DNA from: Sphingobacterium sp. CZ-UAM
GTDB taxonomy: Bacteria; Bacteroidota; Bacteroidia; Sphingobacteriales; Sphingobacteriaceae
Direction: 5' to 3'
Assembly: GCF_002000245.1 (NCBI RefSeq)
Contig: NZ_MTCM01000002.1
Coordinates: forward strand, 310,001 to 374,000
Length of the DNA stretch: 64,000 nucleotides
In this document: positions 16,733 to 27,097 of the stretch, one piece after another
Layout of the letters: each line of letters opens with the position of its first letter
How positions within the stretch are numbered: position 1 is the first letter of the stretch
Notes under the pieces: generated by a model
Seen by the model: the letters and a program-made list of their open reading frames with translations, nothing else
Database searches by the model: none
What the model was told of the DNA's origin: nothing
Made by a program: the position numbers and the translations under genes

Positions 16733-17851
16733 ATGAATATGAAAATTAATAGAAGCCTCTGGACAGGCCTGCTTGCATTGTCTTCAGTCCAATTGATGGC
16801 ACAACAACAACTGAAAATAAATGCGGAGTTCGAAACACTGAACGATGGTCAAAAAGTTTATTTGACGGATTTTATCACCAAACGCGTTGACTCTACAAGT
16901 GTCGCCAATAATAAGTTTCAGTTTATGGCCAACGCTGATTCAAGTACTATTTATATTGTGCAGCTGGGATTGCAGCCCAAGGAAAATGAGTTTTTTTTCA
17001 TGGATATGGGAGCGGGCCAAGTTAATATATCTGGCAAGGGCAGTTCATTTAAGGATGTTGCCATTACTGGGAGTTCCTTTGTCGATCGATGGAAAGAATT
17101 GGACGCATTTATGTTGAATCGTTGTGGTGGTGGCATTAATTATCCGAATGAATTGGCTCAGAAAATGGCCCAAGCACAGGCTATTGGGGACGGTCAAGCA
17201 CTGGAAAACTTGCAAAAAGATTTTTTGCTTTATGTGGAAAAAGGAAAGAGTGCTGCAAAAGATTGGATCGCCAAATATCCAGATGAATCCATTAGTGCTT
17301 ATGTGATCAATGCATTTTTATTAAATAAAATACCGCTGAATGAAGTAAAAGCTCTAGTGAAAGGGCTGGGGGCAAATGCTCAAAGATCAAAGTTAGCACA
17401 TCTAATGTTAACGTTAGAAGAGCCAAAGCTGTCCTCTAATTTGCTTAATCAGCAGGCACCTGATTTTACATTGAACGATGAGAAAGGTGTTGCTGTGAAA
17501 TTATCGGATTTTAAAGGTAAATATGTTTTATTGGATTTTTGGGCAAGTTGGTGCGCACCTTGCCGTAAGGAGATGCCTTTTGTGAAAGCTGCTTTTGAGA
17601 AATATAACTCTCCAAAATTTACTATCTTGAGTGTGTCTATCGATACAGAGCCCGAAAAATGGCGTAAGGCGCTAACCGATGAAAAAATGCCTTGGAAACA
17701 ACTTTTAGACGACTCGAATCAACAAGTTTCAACGTTATACAATGTCGCTTTTATTCCAATGAATTTTTTAATTGATCCTACTGGAAAAATAATTGCTTTT
17801 GGTCTGTATGGCGAAAATATTAATAAACAACTTGGAGATGTGTTGAAATAA
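16733..17851 (+). CDS. TlpA-family thiol-disulfide oxidoreductase with DUF4369 domain
   Basis: 372 residues: signal peptide (about 1-23, ending MAQ), an N-terminal DUF4369-type beta domain (about 25-125), a helical linker, and a C-terminal TlpA/AhpC-like thioredoxin domain with WASWCAPC, Cys274/Cys277. Periplasmic reductase or isomerase. An alternative start six bases downstream (MKINRS) is equally possible. It lies 7 bp after the protease-thioredoxin fusion and 39 bp before SusC, so the array contains two independent thioredoxin modules. This suggests that a disulfide-bearing substrate is imported or matured. Confidence 0.92.
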   Translation: MNMKINRSLWTGLLALSSVQLMAQQQLKINAEFETLNDGQKVYLTDFITKRVDSTSVANNKFQFMANADSSTIYIVQLGLQPKENEFFFMDMGAGQVNISGKGSSFKDVAITGSSFVDRWKELDAFMLNRCGGGINYPNELAQKMAQAQAIGDGQALENLQKDFLLYVEKGKSAAKDWIAKYPDESISAYVINAFLLNKIPLNEVKALVKGLGANAQRSKLAHLMLTLEEPKLSSNLLNQQAPDFTLNDEKGVAVKLSDFKGKYVLLDFWASWCAPCRKEMPFVKAAFEKYNSPKFTILSVSIDTEPEKWRKALTDEKMPWKQLLDDSNQQVSTLYNVAFIPMNFLIDPTGKIIAFGLYGENINKQLGDVLK

Positions 17852-17890
17852 TCGACCTAACATTAATCGCTAACCTAAATTTAACGAATT

Positions 17891-20800
17891 ATGGCAATAA
17901 ATCGCTTTGCTCGTGTTCTTATGTTGTCATCGTTTTGGCTGTCGCTTGGGGGGACGATGGCCTATGCACAAACAATGATCAACAAACCTGTGACGCTTTC
18001 CGTTAAAAAAGCTAAACTCGGAAAGATTTTAAGGTCAATTCGGGATAAATCTTCAATCCGCATTGTTTTCAGTGAACAAGTGGTGGACCGAGTCGCGGTA
18101 CAAACTGTTGAAGCTAAAAACGAAAAGTTAACAGACCTATTAAACCGAATTCTAAAAGGTACCGGGCTTTATTACGTCATCCAGAATGATGTTGTCATTA
18201 TTAAAGAAGCCAGTAAGGCTGATATCCCAAATACATCTGCAATAGCTGTAAGTATAAGCGCGGTACTTAATAATTTTGTAAATGGCAAGGTCGTACTTGC
18301 CGATAATCAACCGAAAGCGCTCGTCACAGTCATCAATGGTACAACAGGTATTCAGACACTATCAGACCAGCATGGTAATTTTTCAATTCCAGCCAATAAA
18401 GGTGACCAAATTCAATTTAGTCACGTTGGCTTTGCACCTTTGAAGGTTACCATACGCAATTTAAAGGATTTGCAAATTGTGCTCAATCCTCAGGATTCGA
18501 CACTAGATGAAGTCGTTTTGACAGGATATCAAACCATCGATAAAAAATTATCAACAGGATCAATTTTTTCCCTAAAGGGAAAGGACGTCGCTGAACCGAA
18601 TGTACCCAATATCGCATCCATGTTGCAAGGCAAGGTGCCCGGATTATCTGTAGAGACACTCTCCGGTAGTCCCAATTCTGTTCCGCGGTTAAGGATGCGT
18701 GGTACCTCCACCCTGATCGGAAATGCAACCCCCATTTGGGTAGTCGACGGTATTGTTCGTGAAAATTCGAGTGATATAAATCCCGATAATCCGTTGGGGA
18801 TAGATCCATCTTTTTTGGATTCGTGGGTACGTAGTGGTACTAGTGTTGCCAATACCGATTTAATGGGCAATTCCGTAGCAGGGATTAATGTCAATGATAT
18901 TGAGAGTATCGGTTTTTTGAAGGATGCTGCCGCAACAGCGCTGTATGGTACACGTGCTGCTAATGGAGTAATCGTTATAACAACGAAGAAGGGAAAGGCT
19001 GGTCCTAACGTTTTGAGTTATAGCACGAGTCTTGGATTTGTACAAAAACCTTCCTATGGCAATATGAAATTGATGAATTCGAAAGAGCGGATTCAATTGT
19101 CGGCCGAATTGATCAAACAGGGATTACTTCTTCAAGGTGCCCCCCTCGACGTGGGTTACGAAGCCGCCTATTTGGATTTGGTGAATAGACGTATCACGCA
19201 GTCGGAATTTGAAGCCCGGGTAAATCAGATGGAAACAGAAAATACCGACTGGTTTGATCTTTTGTTTCAAAATAGCTTTAATCAATCCCATTCCCTCAGC
19301 CTGAGTGGCGGAAGTGAAAAAAGTTCATTTTATTCTTCTTTGAACTATAGCAACAACAAAGGATCGGCAAGGAAAGATGCATTGAGCAGCATTAGTGGAA
19401 GTATAGGTATGAATACGAAACTTGGAAACAAATGGCAAATCGATTTCAAGTTAGATGGTAGCTATAATAAGGGTACAGGGTATAATCTTAAACTCAATAA
19501 TCCGATGACCTACGCACTGACCACCAGTAGAACAATTCCATCGACCCAATTTTACGAATCTAAGAGACCCATGTTTGGAACGAATCCGAATGAAACTTCT
19601 TACCCACTGCATTTCAATATCTTCAATGAGATTGACCAAACTGGAAATACAACTGTAAACAGTCAATTTTCCGGCGCATTAAATATAAGTTATCAGATTT
19701 TAAACGATTTGAAATTCACATCAACCTTCGGCGGGACACTTTCAACAATAAACAATGAACAATATTCGACCGAAAGGAGTTTTGATGTGGCTACCGTTAG
19801 AGGTTATGATTATGGAACTGTGGTCCCTGGGAGCATGGACGAGTTGAATTCGCCTTTACCCTTTGGTGGTATCTTCGACCAGAACTATACCAATCTGTAC
19901 AAATACTCCTGGCGAAATGTCTTAAATTATAGAAAGTTGCTTTTTAATGGTCGGGACCAACTTACTTTTTTAATCGGACAGGAAATAAATAGTAGTAAAC
20001 GCCTTGGCAATAGCCAATTCCAATATGGTTATCTTAAAGACCGAGGCGAAAGTTTTGCAAAAAAAGATAACTACTATTTCTGGATGATCCAAAATAGAGT
20101 TAATAAGATAGATAATCTGTTTTCTGGTTTTGCGGATGTAAGTTATGCGTTTGATCAAAGATATATCATTGATGCGAACCTTCGTTATGATGCATCAAAT
20201 CGCTTTGGACAATACACAAATAGTCGTTTCCTTCCGATGTGGAGTATATCTGGGCGGTGGAATATATCGGATGAATCTTGGTTACGTAATAACCAAGTGT
20301 TAAGTGATCTAAGCGTGAAAGGATCATATGGTTATCAAGGGAATGCAGTGCAAGATGTGGGACCGGATTTGATACTAAAAAATAAAGAATCTGGATTGGC
20401 AGGTGCTTTAAATCCAAGAACCAACGAGTATCAATTAACAATGCGTTCTCTTGCGTATCCGGATTTGCGTTGGGAAAAGACAGGAGTAAGTAATCTAGGA
20501 ATCAACATAGGTCTATTTCAATCCTTTGTTAATCTCACTACCGAATTTTACTATCGGAAAACCAAAGATGCTTTGACTCGCCTTAGCCTGCCATTAGAAT
20601 ATGGGATACAAGAGATGATTATAAATGGGGGGACATTAATCAATAAAGGCCTTGAGGTAAACATTAATTTCAACTTTCTACGGAAACAAAATTGGGAATG
20701 GTCCCTTAGTGCAAACAGTTCGTTCAACAAGAATAAGCTAAATCAGGGCTCCGATGTGGTCAGCTATACGTTTAGACAATATGCCGCTGGCTCCGCCCAA

Positions 20801-21490
20801 GTTCCTGGTCAGCCCTTGGGAACCTTTTATGTGTTTGATTTTAAAGGTTTAAATCCGCAAAACGGAATGCCATTATTTAAGGAGATTGATGATGTAGATG
20901 ATCCGCATATACTTGGCATGGACCAATATTTCATTAAGGCCGGTGTAAACCACTACCCGTTCACGGGAGGATTAGCGAGTAAACTTCGGTATCGAAATTT
21001 TAGTTTATCCACGCAATTCAGCTTCGGTTTTGGCGCTCATAAACTGCGCAATGCACTATTTAATGGAACTAGTAGTCAAACTGTACCCAAACCCGACCAA
21101 AATATGCCCCGCTGGATGATCGATCGCTGGAAACAACCTGGCGATGAATTAAAAACAGATATTCCGGGCTTTGTAGATGGCAACATTATTCAGACGGCTG
21201 ATTTTGGTAACAATATTGAAAGCCGATACTGGATGTATGATCACTCTACAGCCCAACTGGCCAAAGCCGACTATGTAAAATGTCGTAGTATTCAAATTGG
21301 TTATAGAATTCCCGAATCTTTTATTCGACAGTTGCATCTAATGAGTGCAAATGTGTCTTTTTCGATGACGAATGTTTTCAGGGTAGTGAGCAAAGATTGG
21401 AAAGGTCAGGATCCAGAATTACCAGGGTCAGGTACTTCCGCACTTCCTCAGGTACCCACCTATAATTTAGGTTTAAATGTATCCTTTTAA
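17891..21490 (+). CDS. SusC/RagA TonB-dependent outer-membrane transporter with STN domain
   Basis: 1199 residues. Signal peptide (about 1-26), STN domain (about 35-105, LGKILRSIRDKSSIRIVFSEQVV), carboxypeptidase-regulatory beta domain (about 130-190), plug (DEVVLTGYQ, LQGKVPGLSV, RMRGTSTL, WVVDGIV, AAATALYGTRAANGVIVITT) and a 22-strand barrel ending GLNVSF. SusC imports large ligands with SusD as lid. The STN domain normally contacts a FecR anti-sigma factor, so it is probably the signal-transducing transporter for the sigma/FecR pair at 29.8-31.6 kb. Followed by susD after 7 bp. Confidence 0.95.
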   Translation: MAINRFARVLMLSSFWLSLGGTMAYAQTMINKPVTLSVKKAKLGKILRSIRDKSSIRIVFSEQVVDRVAVQTVEAKNEKLTDLLNRILKGTGLYYVIQNDVVIIKEASKADIPNTSAIAVSISAVLNNFVNGKVVLADNQPKALVTVINGTTGIQTLSDQHGNFSIPANKGDQIQFSHVGFAPLKVTIRNLKDLQIVLNPQDSTLDEVVLTGYQTIDKKLSTGSIFSLKGKDVAEPNVPNIASMLQGKVPGLSVETLSGSPNSVPRLRMRGTSTLIGNATPIWVVDGIVRENSSDINPDNPLGIDPSFLDSWVRSGTSVANTDLMGNSVAGINVNDIESIGFLKDAAATALYGTRAANGVIVITTKKGKAGPNVLSYSTSLGFVQKPSYGNMKLMNSKERIQLSAELIKQGLLLQGAPLDVGYEAAYLDLVNRRITQSEFEARVNQMETENTDWFDLLFQNSFNQSHSLSLSGGSEKSSFYSSLNYSNNKGSARKDALSSISGSIGMNTKLGNKWQIDFKLDGSYNKGTGYNLKLNNPMTYALTTSRTIPSTQFYESKRPMFGTNPNETSYPLHFNIFNEIDQTGNTTVNSQFSGALNISYQILNDLKFTSTFGGTLSTINNEQYSTERSFDVATVRGYDYGTVVPGSMDELNSPLPFGGIFDQNYTNLYKYSWRNVLNYRKLLFNGRDQLTFLIGQEINSSKRLGNSQFQYGYLKDRGESFAKKDNYYFWMIQNRVNKIDNLFSGFADVSYAFDQRYIIDANLRYDASNRFGQYTNSRFLPMWSISGRWNISDESWLRNNQVLSDLSVKGSYGYQGNAVQDVGPDLILKNKESGLAGALNPRTNEYQLTMRSLAYPDLRWEKTGVSNLGINIGLFQSFVNLTTEFYYRKTKDALTRLSLPLEYGIQEMIINGGTLINKGLEVNINFNFLRKQNWEWSLSANSSFNKNKLNQGSDVVSYTFRQYAAGSAQVPGQPLGTFYVFDFKGLNPQNGMPLFKEIDDVDDPHILGMDQYFIKAGVNHYPFTGGLASKLRYRNFSLSTQFSFGFGAHKLRNALFNGTSSQTVPKPDQNMPRWMIDRWKQPGDELKTDIPGFVDGNIIQTADFGNNIESRYWMYDHSTAQLAKADYVKCRSIQIGYRIPESFIRQLHLMSANVSFSMTNVFRVVSKDWKGQDPELPGSGTSALPQVPTYNLGLNVSF

Positions 21491-21497
21491 TTGATAA

Positions 21498-22913
21498 ATG
21501 ATGAGACGTTATATGTATTTTATCGCAGTGGGCCTGATAGGTGTTACGAGCTCCTGCTCAAAATTCTTGGAAGAGTCTACGCAGTCCGAAGTGGTACCTC
21601 GCTCGGCAGAATCGTTGAATGAGTATATGATGGGTGACGCATATCCAAACGATTTTGCACTCCATCCGGAAGAACCTTTTCTCAATGACGATATCCAGAT
21701 GATCGCTTATAAGCAAAACGAATTAATGTATCCTGCTTACACTTGGCAACCAGATATGCCTGAAAAAATCGGTGGCCTTGTGACGGTGTCTTCGTGGAGA
21801 TCCTGCTACGCTGCAATTCAGGCCTGTAATACCACCCTAGACTATCTGCCTAAAATGACGGGTGAACAACGCTTTAAAGATTATGTGGGCGGACAGGCTT
21901 ATTTATTACGGGCCTTTTATTACTTCAACCTGGTAAACCTTTATGGGATGCCTTATAATGATCCACAGACGGATCCAAACAAAAATCTTGCTGTTCCACT
22001 TTTAATTAGTGGCGGTGTGGAGTCTGATTATAAATCCCGCAATACTGTTGCTGAAGTGTATGCACAAATTGAAACAGATCTTAAAGAAGGGATTCGACTA
22101 ATTGAAGGCAGCGGACAGGTGTATAGTAAATATCGTATGGGTAGCGAAGCAGGGCATTTGCTTGCCTCAAGGATATACTTGTACATGGATAAATGGAATG
22201 AAGTAATTCAGCATACTGAAAACTTGATGGCCGGAGCGTATAAATTAATGGATTTGCGCAATTGGGGGGAGGTAAAACCGTTAGAAAAGCCTGTGATCAG
22301 TATAAACAACCCAGAAACCATTTGGGCATTTGGAACAGTTGGGGATGTGATCGTTGCCGATAGTTTAGTCTATAGGATGTCTTCGGAATTAATGTCTAGT
22401 TATGAAGATGGTGATTTACGAAAGGGTATTTATTGGTCTAATGGAATTACGCGTAAGTTGTCGACGGCCGATATAGGGGCTGCTCCAGCGCAGTCATTCC
22501 GCTTATCCGAAGTCTATCTGAACCGCGCAGAGGCCTTTGCACAGTTATATAAACAAGGTAATGTCGCGGCCGGTCAAAAATGTCTCGATCTCTTAAATGC
22601 TTTACGTGAAAAACGTCTCAAAGAAGACAAATATGTACCTTGGACATTGCAGACTGTTGGCAATGACCTCCTGCGCCATATTCATGAGGAACGCCGTCGA
22701 GAGTTTTATAGCGAAGGTGGACGTTGGTTTGACCTACGCCGTTATGGTATGCCCAAGATCACACACCTTAGTTTCTCTTCTGCATCTCAAGCTCAAAAAT
22801 TTGTGCTTCAAGAACGGGATCCGAGTTATGTGTGGCCAATACCCCTTCGTGTGATCGGTTTAAATCCCAAGATCGTCCAAAATCCATTAGCCGAAATTCG
22901 ACAACCTCAATAA
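21498..22913 (+). CDS. SusD/RagB surface lipoprotein
   Basis: 471 residues. Lipoprotein signal with lipobox ending SSC (Cys about 21, SKFLEES follows). The SusD N-terminal region contains AYLLRAFYYFNLVNLYGMPY, and the C-terminal RagB region contains FRLSEVYLNRAEA and HEERRREFYSEGGRWFDLRRYG, with an ending PIP/NP-type tail. SusD caps the SusC barrel and binds the ligand at the cell surface. It is somewhat shorter than starch-type SusD, as is common for RagB-like peptide-import partners. Starts at ATG 21498 or the next codon. Confidence 0.94.
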   Translation: MMRRYMYFIAVGLIGVTSSCSKFLEESTQSEVVPRSAESLNEYMMGDAYPNDFALHPEEPFLNDDIQMIAYKQNELMYPAYTWQPDMPEKIGGLVTVSSWRSCYAAIQACNTTLDYLPKMTGEQRFKDYVGGQAYLLRAFYYFNLVNLYGMPYNDPQTDPNKNLAVPLLISGGVESDYKSRNTVAEVYAQIETDLKEGIRLIEGSGQVYSKYRMGSEAGHLLASRIYLYMDKWNEVIQHTENLMAGAYKLMDLRNWGEVKPLEKPVISINNPETIWAFGTVGDVIVADSLVYRMSSELMSSYEDGDLRKGIYWSNGITRKLSTADIGAAPAQSFRLSEVYLNRAEAFAQLYKQGNVAAGQKCLDLLNALREKRLKEDKYVPWTLQTVGNDLLRHIHEERRREFYSEGGRWFDLRRYGMPKITHLSFSSASQAQKFVLQERDPSYVWPIPLRVIGLNPKIVQNPLAEIRQPQ

Positions 22914-22923
22914 TTGTAATTTT

Positions 22924-23757
22924 ATGAAAAATTATCTAAAAATATGTTTTTACGTAATTACCCTTATCGGATTACTCGTAAGCTGTAAAAAAGAGGCCGT
23001 ACTGGAACCTTCCGTGATCAAGTTAGAGTATAGTTTACCACAGGGAAATCATGCGTATGATTCACGTATTGTTAATTTTTATCAAACGTATAAGACCTTT
23101 ATCCTATATCAGTTTACTGATGCCGATTTCCGCTGGAACTTCAACGGTAACATCTCATACGTCGCCCAACAGGCTGATCCAGCCCATGTGGAGACGGCCC
23201 TAAATTTTTTCGATAAAGAGTTGTTTGCCTACTATTCTCCAGAGCTTTTAAAGACTATGCTTCCCTATAAAATATTGTTGTGCAAAAAAATTGAATACAC
23301 AATGAATACCGAGGAAACCCCAGTGTATAGCGATGTGGCCAGTACCCAAACGCATATTGCATTCAGTAACGTAGATGCGGGATGGGACAGCTTTTCGGCG
23401 GCGAGGAAAATAAAAGCTAGAGGCCAGCTTCATGGCGTATTATGGTCTTCGGCTGTGGCGAGAGGGAAAATGGAACAAGCCCCAGCGTTTATTGAAGGAA
23501 TTAATTATTCATATGTGGGCTCTTGGAATTATAAATCATTTGGTATGTTCAACCCTACCTCCGTTGCTGCTGATGATATTTTCGATTACGTGAGTCGGAT
23601 TACCTCGCATACCAAAGAAGCGTTTGAAGCAGAATACCTAAACGCTGACTTTGATCCAACAGGAGTATACCGTAGAAGATATGAGGCCTTATTAGCTTAC
23701 TACAAAACGAAGTATAACTTAGATCTGCAAGCAATAGGCGATGCCAATTTACATTAA
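22924..23757 (+). CDS. Lipoprotein related to zinc metallopeptidases (Mx1-like) with degenerate zinc site
   Basis: 277 residues with lipobox LLVSC (Cys21). Overall pattern and position after SusD match the 'putative zinc-binding metallopeptidase' lipoproteins of Bacteroidota (PF15890-like): YKTFILYQF, a region where the family carries HExxH, then YVGSWN and a DFAE-type acidic motif. Here the HExxH site reads RGQLH (166-170), losing first His and Glu, and the later motif reads DDIFDY (217-222). If homologous, it is probably a binding protein without peptidase activity. Family assignment is moderately sure; the lipoprotein call is firm. 11 bp after SusD. Confidence 0.65.
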   Translation: MKNYLKICFYVITLIGLLVSCKKEAVLEPSVIKLEYSLPQGNHAYDSRIVNFYQTYKTFILYQFTDADFRWNFNGNISYVAQQADPAHVETALNFFDKELFAYYSPELLKTMLPYKILLCKKIEYTMNTEETPVYSDVASTQTHIAFSNVDAGWDSFSAARKIKARGQLHGVLWSSAVARGKMEQAPAFIEGINYSYVGSWNYKSFGMFNPTSVAADDIFDYVSRITSHTKEAFEAEYLNADFDPTGVYRRRYEALLAYYKTKYNLDLQAIGDANLH

Positions 23758-23786
23758 TATTTATTGACTAATAAAAGCTGATAAAC

Positions 23787-24713
23787 ATGAGTATATTAAA
23801 AGTAAGTAACTTATCTCACCGGTACTCCATGAATTGGGCTATCAGGGATATTAATATCGAAATCAACGAAACAGGAATCGTAGGGCTATTGGGATCAAAT
23901 GGTGCCGGCAAGTCAACGACGATGAATATTATCTGTGGGGCTTTGACACAAAGCGAAGGGACCGTTTCGATCAATGAAATAGATCTGAGACGAGATCCTC
24001 TTCGTGCGAAACAGGAAATCGGTTTTTTACCTCAGATTTTACCACTTTATACAGATCTCACGGTGGATGAGTACCTGCGCTATGCGGCGGAACTACGTCT
24101 GTTAGATAAGAAGAAAATTGGGGCGGCTGTTGAAGAAGTGAAAGAAAAATGCCAGATCAGCCACTTTAGCAATAGGTTGATTAAAAACCTATCTGGAGGA
24201 TATAAGCAGCGTGTTGGAATTGCACAATCCATCATACATAAGCCTAGTTTGGTGGTCATGGACGAACCCACAAACGGTTTGGATCCCAATCAGCTCATCG
24301 AAGTTCGCAAACTAATCCGTGAAATCGCTCAAGATCGTACAGTGTTACTGTCCTCGCATGTAATGAGTGAAATTCACGCCTTATGCCGAGACATTATTAT
24401 GATTGAAGGTGGTCGGGTCATTTTTTCGGATTCCATAGATGCGTTCAATAATTATTTACAACCGCAGAGCCTATTGATGCATTTGGAAAATCCACCAGTA
24501 TCAAATAGCCTACAAATCATAGATGGTGTCACTAAGGTTGACTTTTTATCGGAGAAACAAGTTCGAATATATTTCGAACAGGGCGAAGATATTGCCGAAC
24601 GTCTTATTTCAGCGAGTGTGGCGCATGGTTGGCGGCTTAGAGAAATAAATTTGGAAAAAGGTGTGATGGAAGACGTATTTAAGCAACTCTCTACCCAAGC
24701 CAATAGGGCTTAA
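23787..24713 (+). CDS. ABC transporter ATP-binding protein (GldA-like)
   Basis: 308 residues. Walker A GSNGAGKST (36-44), Q-loop FLPQ (80-83), signature LSGGYKQR (135-142), Walker B VVMDEPTNGLD (156-165) and H-switch SSHVMSE. The about 90-residue C-terminal extension is that of DrrA/GldA/CcmA-type exporters. It energises the permease encoded by the next gene, 43 bp downstream. GldA-GldF-GldG is required for gliding in some Bacteroidota, but many non-gliding species carry related exporters, so the symbol gldA is not applied. Confidence 0.93.
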   Translation: MSILKVSNLSHRYSMNWAIRDINIEINETGIVGLLGSNGAGKSTTMNIICGALTQSEGTVSINEIDLRRDPLRAKQEIGFLPQILPLYTDLTVDEYLRYAAELRLLDKKKIGAAVEEVKEKCQISHFSNRLIKNLSGGYKQRVGIAQSIIHKPSLVVMDEPTNGLDPNQLIEVRKLIREIAQDRTVLLSSHVMSEIHALCRDIIMIEGGRVIFSDSIDAFNNYLQPQSLLMHLENPPVSNSLQIIDGVTKVDFLSEKQVRIYFEQGEDIAERLISASVAHGWRLREINLEKGVMEDVFKQLSTQANRA

Positions 24714-24756
24714 AAATCAGATTGATACATATTTTACTTACTCTAAAGCTAATCAA

Positions 24757-27096
24757 ATGAAACTTATCTACAAGATTGCGTTAAACGAGATTCGTAATCT
24801 TTTTTATTCACCCGTTGCCTGGTTTCTGGGAATCGCCTTCTGGTTACTTTGTGCTTTTATTTTTACGGGGAGCCTATCACAAATGACCAACTTTCAGGAT
24901 ATCAGCATTCAAAATAATCCCGCCTTTGAGGGGTTTGTGCAGACTTCCTTAACTGAAATTATTTTATTGCGTGGTGGGCTGTTTAGTGGTGTCATCGGTA
25001 ACTTATATTTCTTTTTGCCTTTATTAACCATGGGTTTAATTAGCCGTGAGCTGAACAATGGCACCATCAAACTACTCTATTCATCACCTGTCAAACCGGC
25101 TCATATTGTGCTCGGTAAATATCTGGCGATTGTGTTTTATTGTGTCTGCCTTTTGGGGATTTTATCTATCTTTTTAGTTATCAGCCTACTGACTATTGTC
25201 AATGTTGACGGCGGAATTGTACTTTCAGCTTTACTATCGTTGTTTTTATTAATCAGTACGTATGCGGCAATCGGGATTTTTATGAGCTGCCTCAGTACCT
25301 ATCAGATTGTATCGGGCGTAGCGACGTTTATCGTTATTTTTGCTTTGTCTGCGGTGGGTAACCTTTGGCAGCAATACGATTTCGTTCGGGAATTAACCTA
25401 TTTCTTATCCATATCTGGTAGAACTGAACGTATGTTAAAAGGATTGATTACCACGAGCGATGTACTGTATTTTTTGCTGATTATCGGTATGTTCCTTTGT
25501 TTTACATATTTTAAGGTGAAAGGGGCTATGGAGTCAAAGAAATGGACGAAGTCTTTTGCGCAGTACATAGCTGTCGTACTCGTCGTACTCACCTTGGGAT
25601 ATGCCTCATCCAGACCAGCTCTGATTGGCTATTGGGATGTAACAAGAAATGATGTCAATACCATTCACCCTAATATTCAGTCCCTCTTGCATAAATTTGA
25701 TCGAAAATCACCCTTAAAAGTGACTTTATATATCAATTTGTTGGACAACAGCATTGCCCGTGGTGGATTGCCCGAGCAACGGAAACAATATGAGATGTAC
25801 TTATGGGAAGGTTTTGTTCGCTTCAAACCCGATATCCAATTTGACTACGTCTATTTCTACGATGTCATGCCAGGAGATAGCACGCTGTATAAACAATTTC
25901 CAAAGAAGTCGTTAAAAGAGATTGCAGGATTAGTGGCTAAGATACATAGGGTAGACCCCGACCGCTTTATATCACCGGAAGAACTCAGAAAACGTATTGA
26001 TCTGACTCCAGAAAATAAACGTTTGGTTATGCAACTGGAGTACAAAGGAAAGAAAACATTCTTACGTACGTTTGACGACGGACTGTTTTGGCCAGACCAG
26101 ATGAATATAGCTGCAGCATTTAAACGTCTGCAAGAAAATAATCTTCCTAAAATTCTATTTACCAGTGGAAATCTGGAGCGAAGTATTTATAAAACTGGGG
26201 AGCGGGAGTTTAATTATTTCACAAACGATATAACGAATCGGGCTGCGCTGATCAATATGGGGTTTGACAGCGATACGATCAACTTAGATCATCAACATAT
26301 TTCTTCTGATATAGCATGCCTTGTTGTAGCCGATCCTAAGACAATGCTAAGTCCGGTAAAACAACAAAAAATTGGGGAATATATTGAGAAAGGAGGACGA
26401 GCGGTATTTCTTGGCGAACCAGGAAAACAACAAATGTTAAATCCGTTGTTGTCGAGATTAGGTGTGCAGCTAGCTGCTGGAGAAATAGTTGAAGTAACCC
26501 CAAATGAATCGCCTGATATGATCAAACCTATGATCACCAAGGAAGGATTCAACTTGAGTGATCAATTTCTATTGGAACGAAGAAGGTTAGCTGCAAGGAA
26601 ACCAGTGACACAGGGCTCTTTATCGATGAAGGGTATGGTTGAAGTGGAGCGGACAGCGCAAAACGATTTCAAACCATTTGAAATTCTAAAAACAGATTCA
26701 TTACGCCATGCCTATAATACCGTGAGCGCCTTAGTCGTAGATTCTGTTCCGCCGGTTTTCACACCGACAAAGGGAGATACCCGTAAAGCAAGTTATACTG
26801 CGATGTTGGGTTTGTCTCGGAAGAAAAACGGACAAGAACAACGGATTTTAGTTGCTGGTGATGCAGATTTCCTTTCTACAATCAGAAAGGGAGCCGGCGG
26901 TTTTTCAGTAGCGATGTTTAGCTGGTTAGATAATAACCGCCTACCAATTTATGTCGTTCCAGCAGATCCGATCGATATTCTTTTTACCATCTCCAACAAA
27001 ACCGCAGAGATAATACGCTTCAGCTTGGTTTATATTGTACCGGTGTTGCTATTGTTGATCGGAGTAATTGTATTAATTAGACGTAAACGTAAATAA
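24757..27096 (+). CDS. ABC-2 permease fused to GldG-type periplasmic domain (GldF-GldG fusion)
   Basis: 779 residues. The N-terminal about 240 form an ABC-2 permease with six hydrophobic helices (NEIRNLFYSPVAWFLGIAFW, LISRELNNGTIKLLYSSPV). An extra TM follows near 265-285, then a large periplasmic GldG/DUF4350-like domain (SPLKVTLYINLLDN, ILFTSGNLERSIY, EYIEKGGRAVFLGEPG) and a final TM helix with basic tail (VYIVPVLLLLIGVIVLIRRKRK). GldF and GldG are usually separate; the fusion is a known architecture. With the ABC ATPase it forms an exporter or mechanical envelope complex. One bp separates it from the MutS-like gene. Confidence 0.92.
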   Translation: MKLIYKIALNEIRNLFYSPVAWFLGIAFWLLCAFIFTGSLSQMTNFQDISIQNNPAFEGFVQTSLTEIILLRGGLFSGVIGNLYFFLPLLTMGLISRELNNGTIKLLYSSPVKPAHIVLGKYLAIVFYCVCLLGILSIFLVISLLTIVNVDGGIVLSALLSLFLLISTYAAIGIFMSCLSTYQIVSGVATFIVIFALSAVGNLWQQYDFVRELTYFLSISGRTERMLKGLITTSDVLYFLLIIGMFLCFTYFKVKGAMESKKWTKSFAQYIAVVLVVLTLGYASSRPALIGYWDVTRNDVNTIHPNIQSLLHKFDRKSPLKVTLYINLLDNSIARGGLPEQRKQYEMYLWEGFVRFKPDIQFDYVYFYDVMPGDSTLYKQFPKKSLKEIAGLVAKIHRVDPDRFISPEELRKRIDLTPENKRLVMQLEYKGKKTFLRTFDDGLFWPDQMNIAAAFKRLQENNLPKILFTSGNLERSIYKTGEREFNYFTNDITNRAALINMGFDSDTINLDHQHISSDIACLVVADPKTMLSPVKQQKIGEYIEKGGRAVFLGEPGKQQMLNPLLSRLGVQLAAGEIVEVTPNESPDMIKPMITKEGFNLSDQFLLERRRLAARKPVTQGSLSMKGMVEVERTAQNDFKPFEILKTDSLRHAYNTVSALVVDSVPPVFTPTKGDTRKASYTAMLGLSRKKNGQEQRILVAGDADFLSTIRKGAGGFSVAMFSWLDNNRLPIYVVPADPIDILFTISNKTAEIIRFSLVYIVPVLLLLIGVIVLIRRKRK

Positions 27097-27097
27097 G

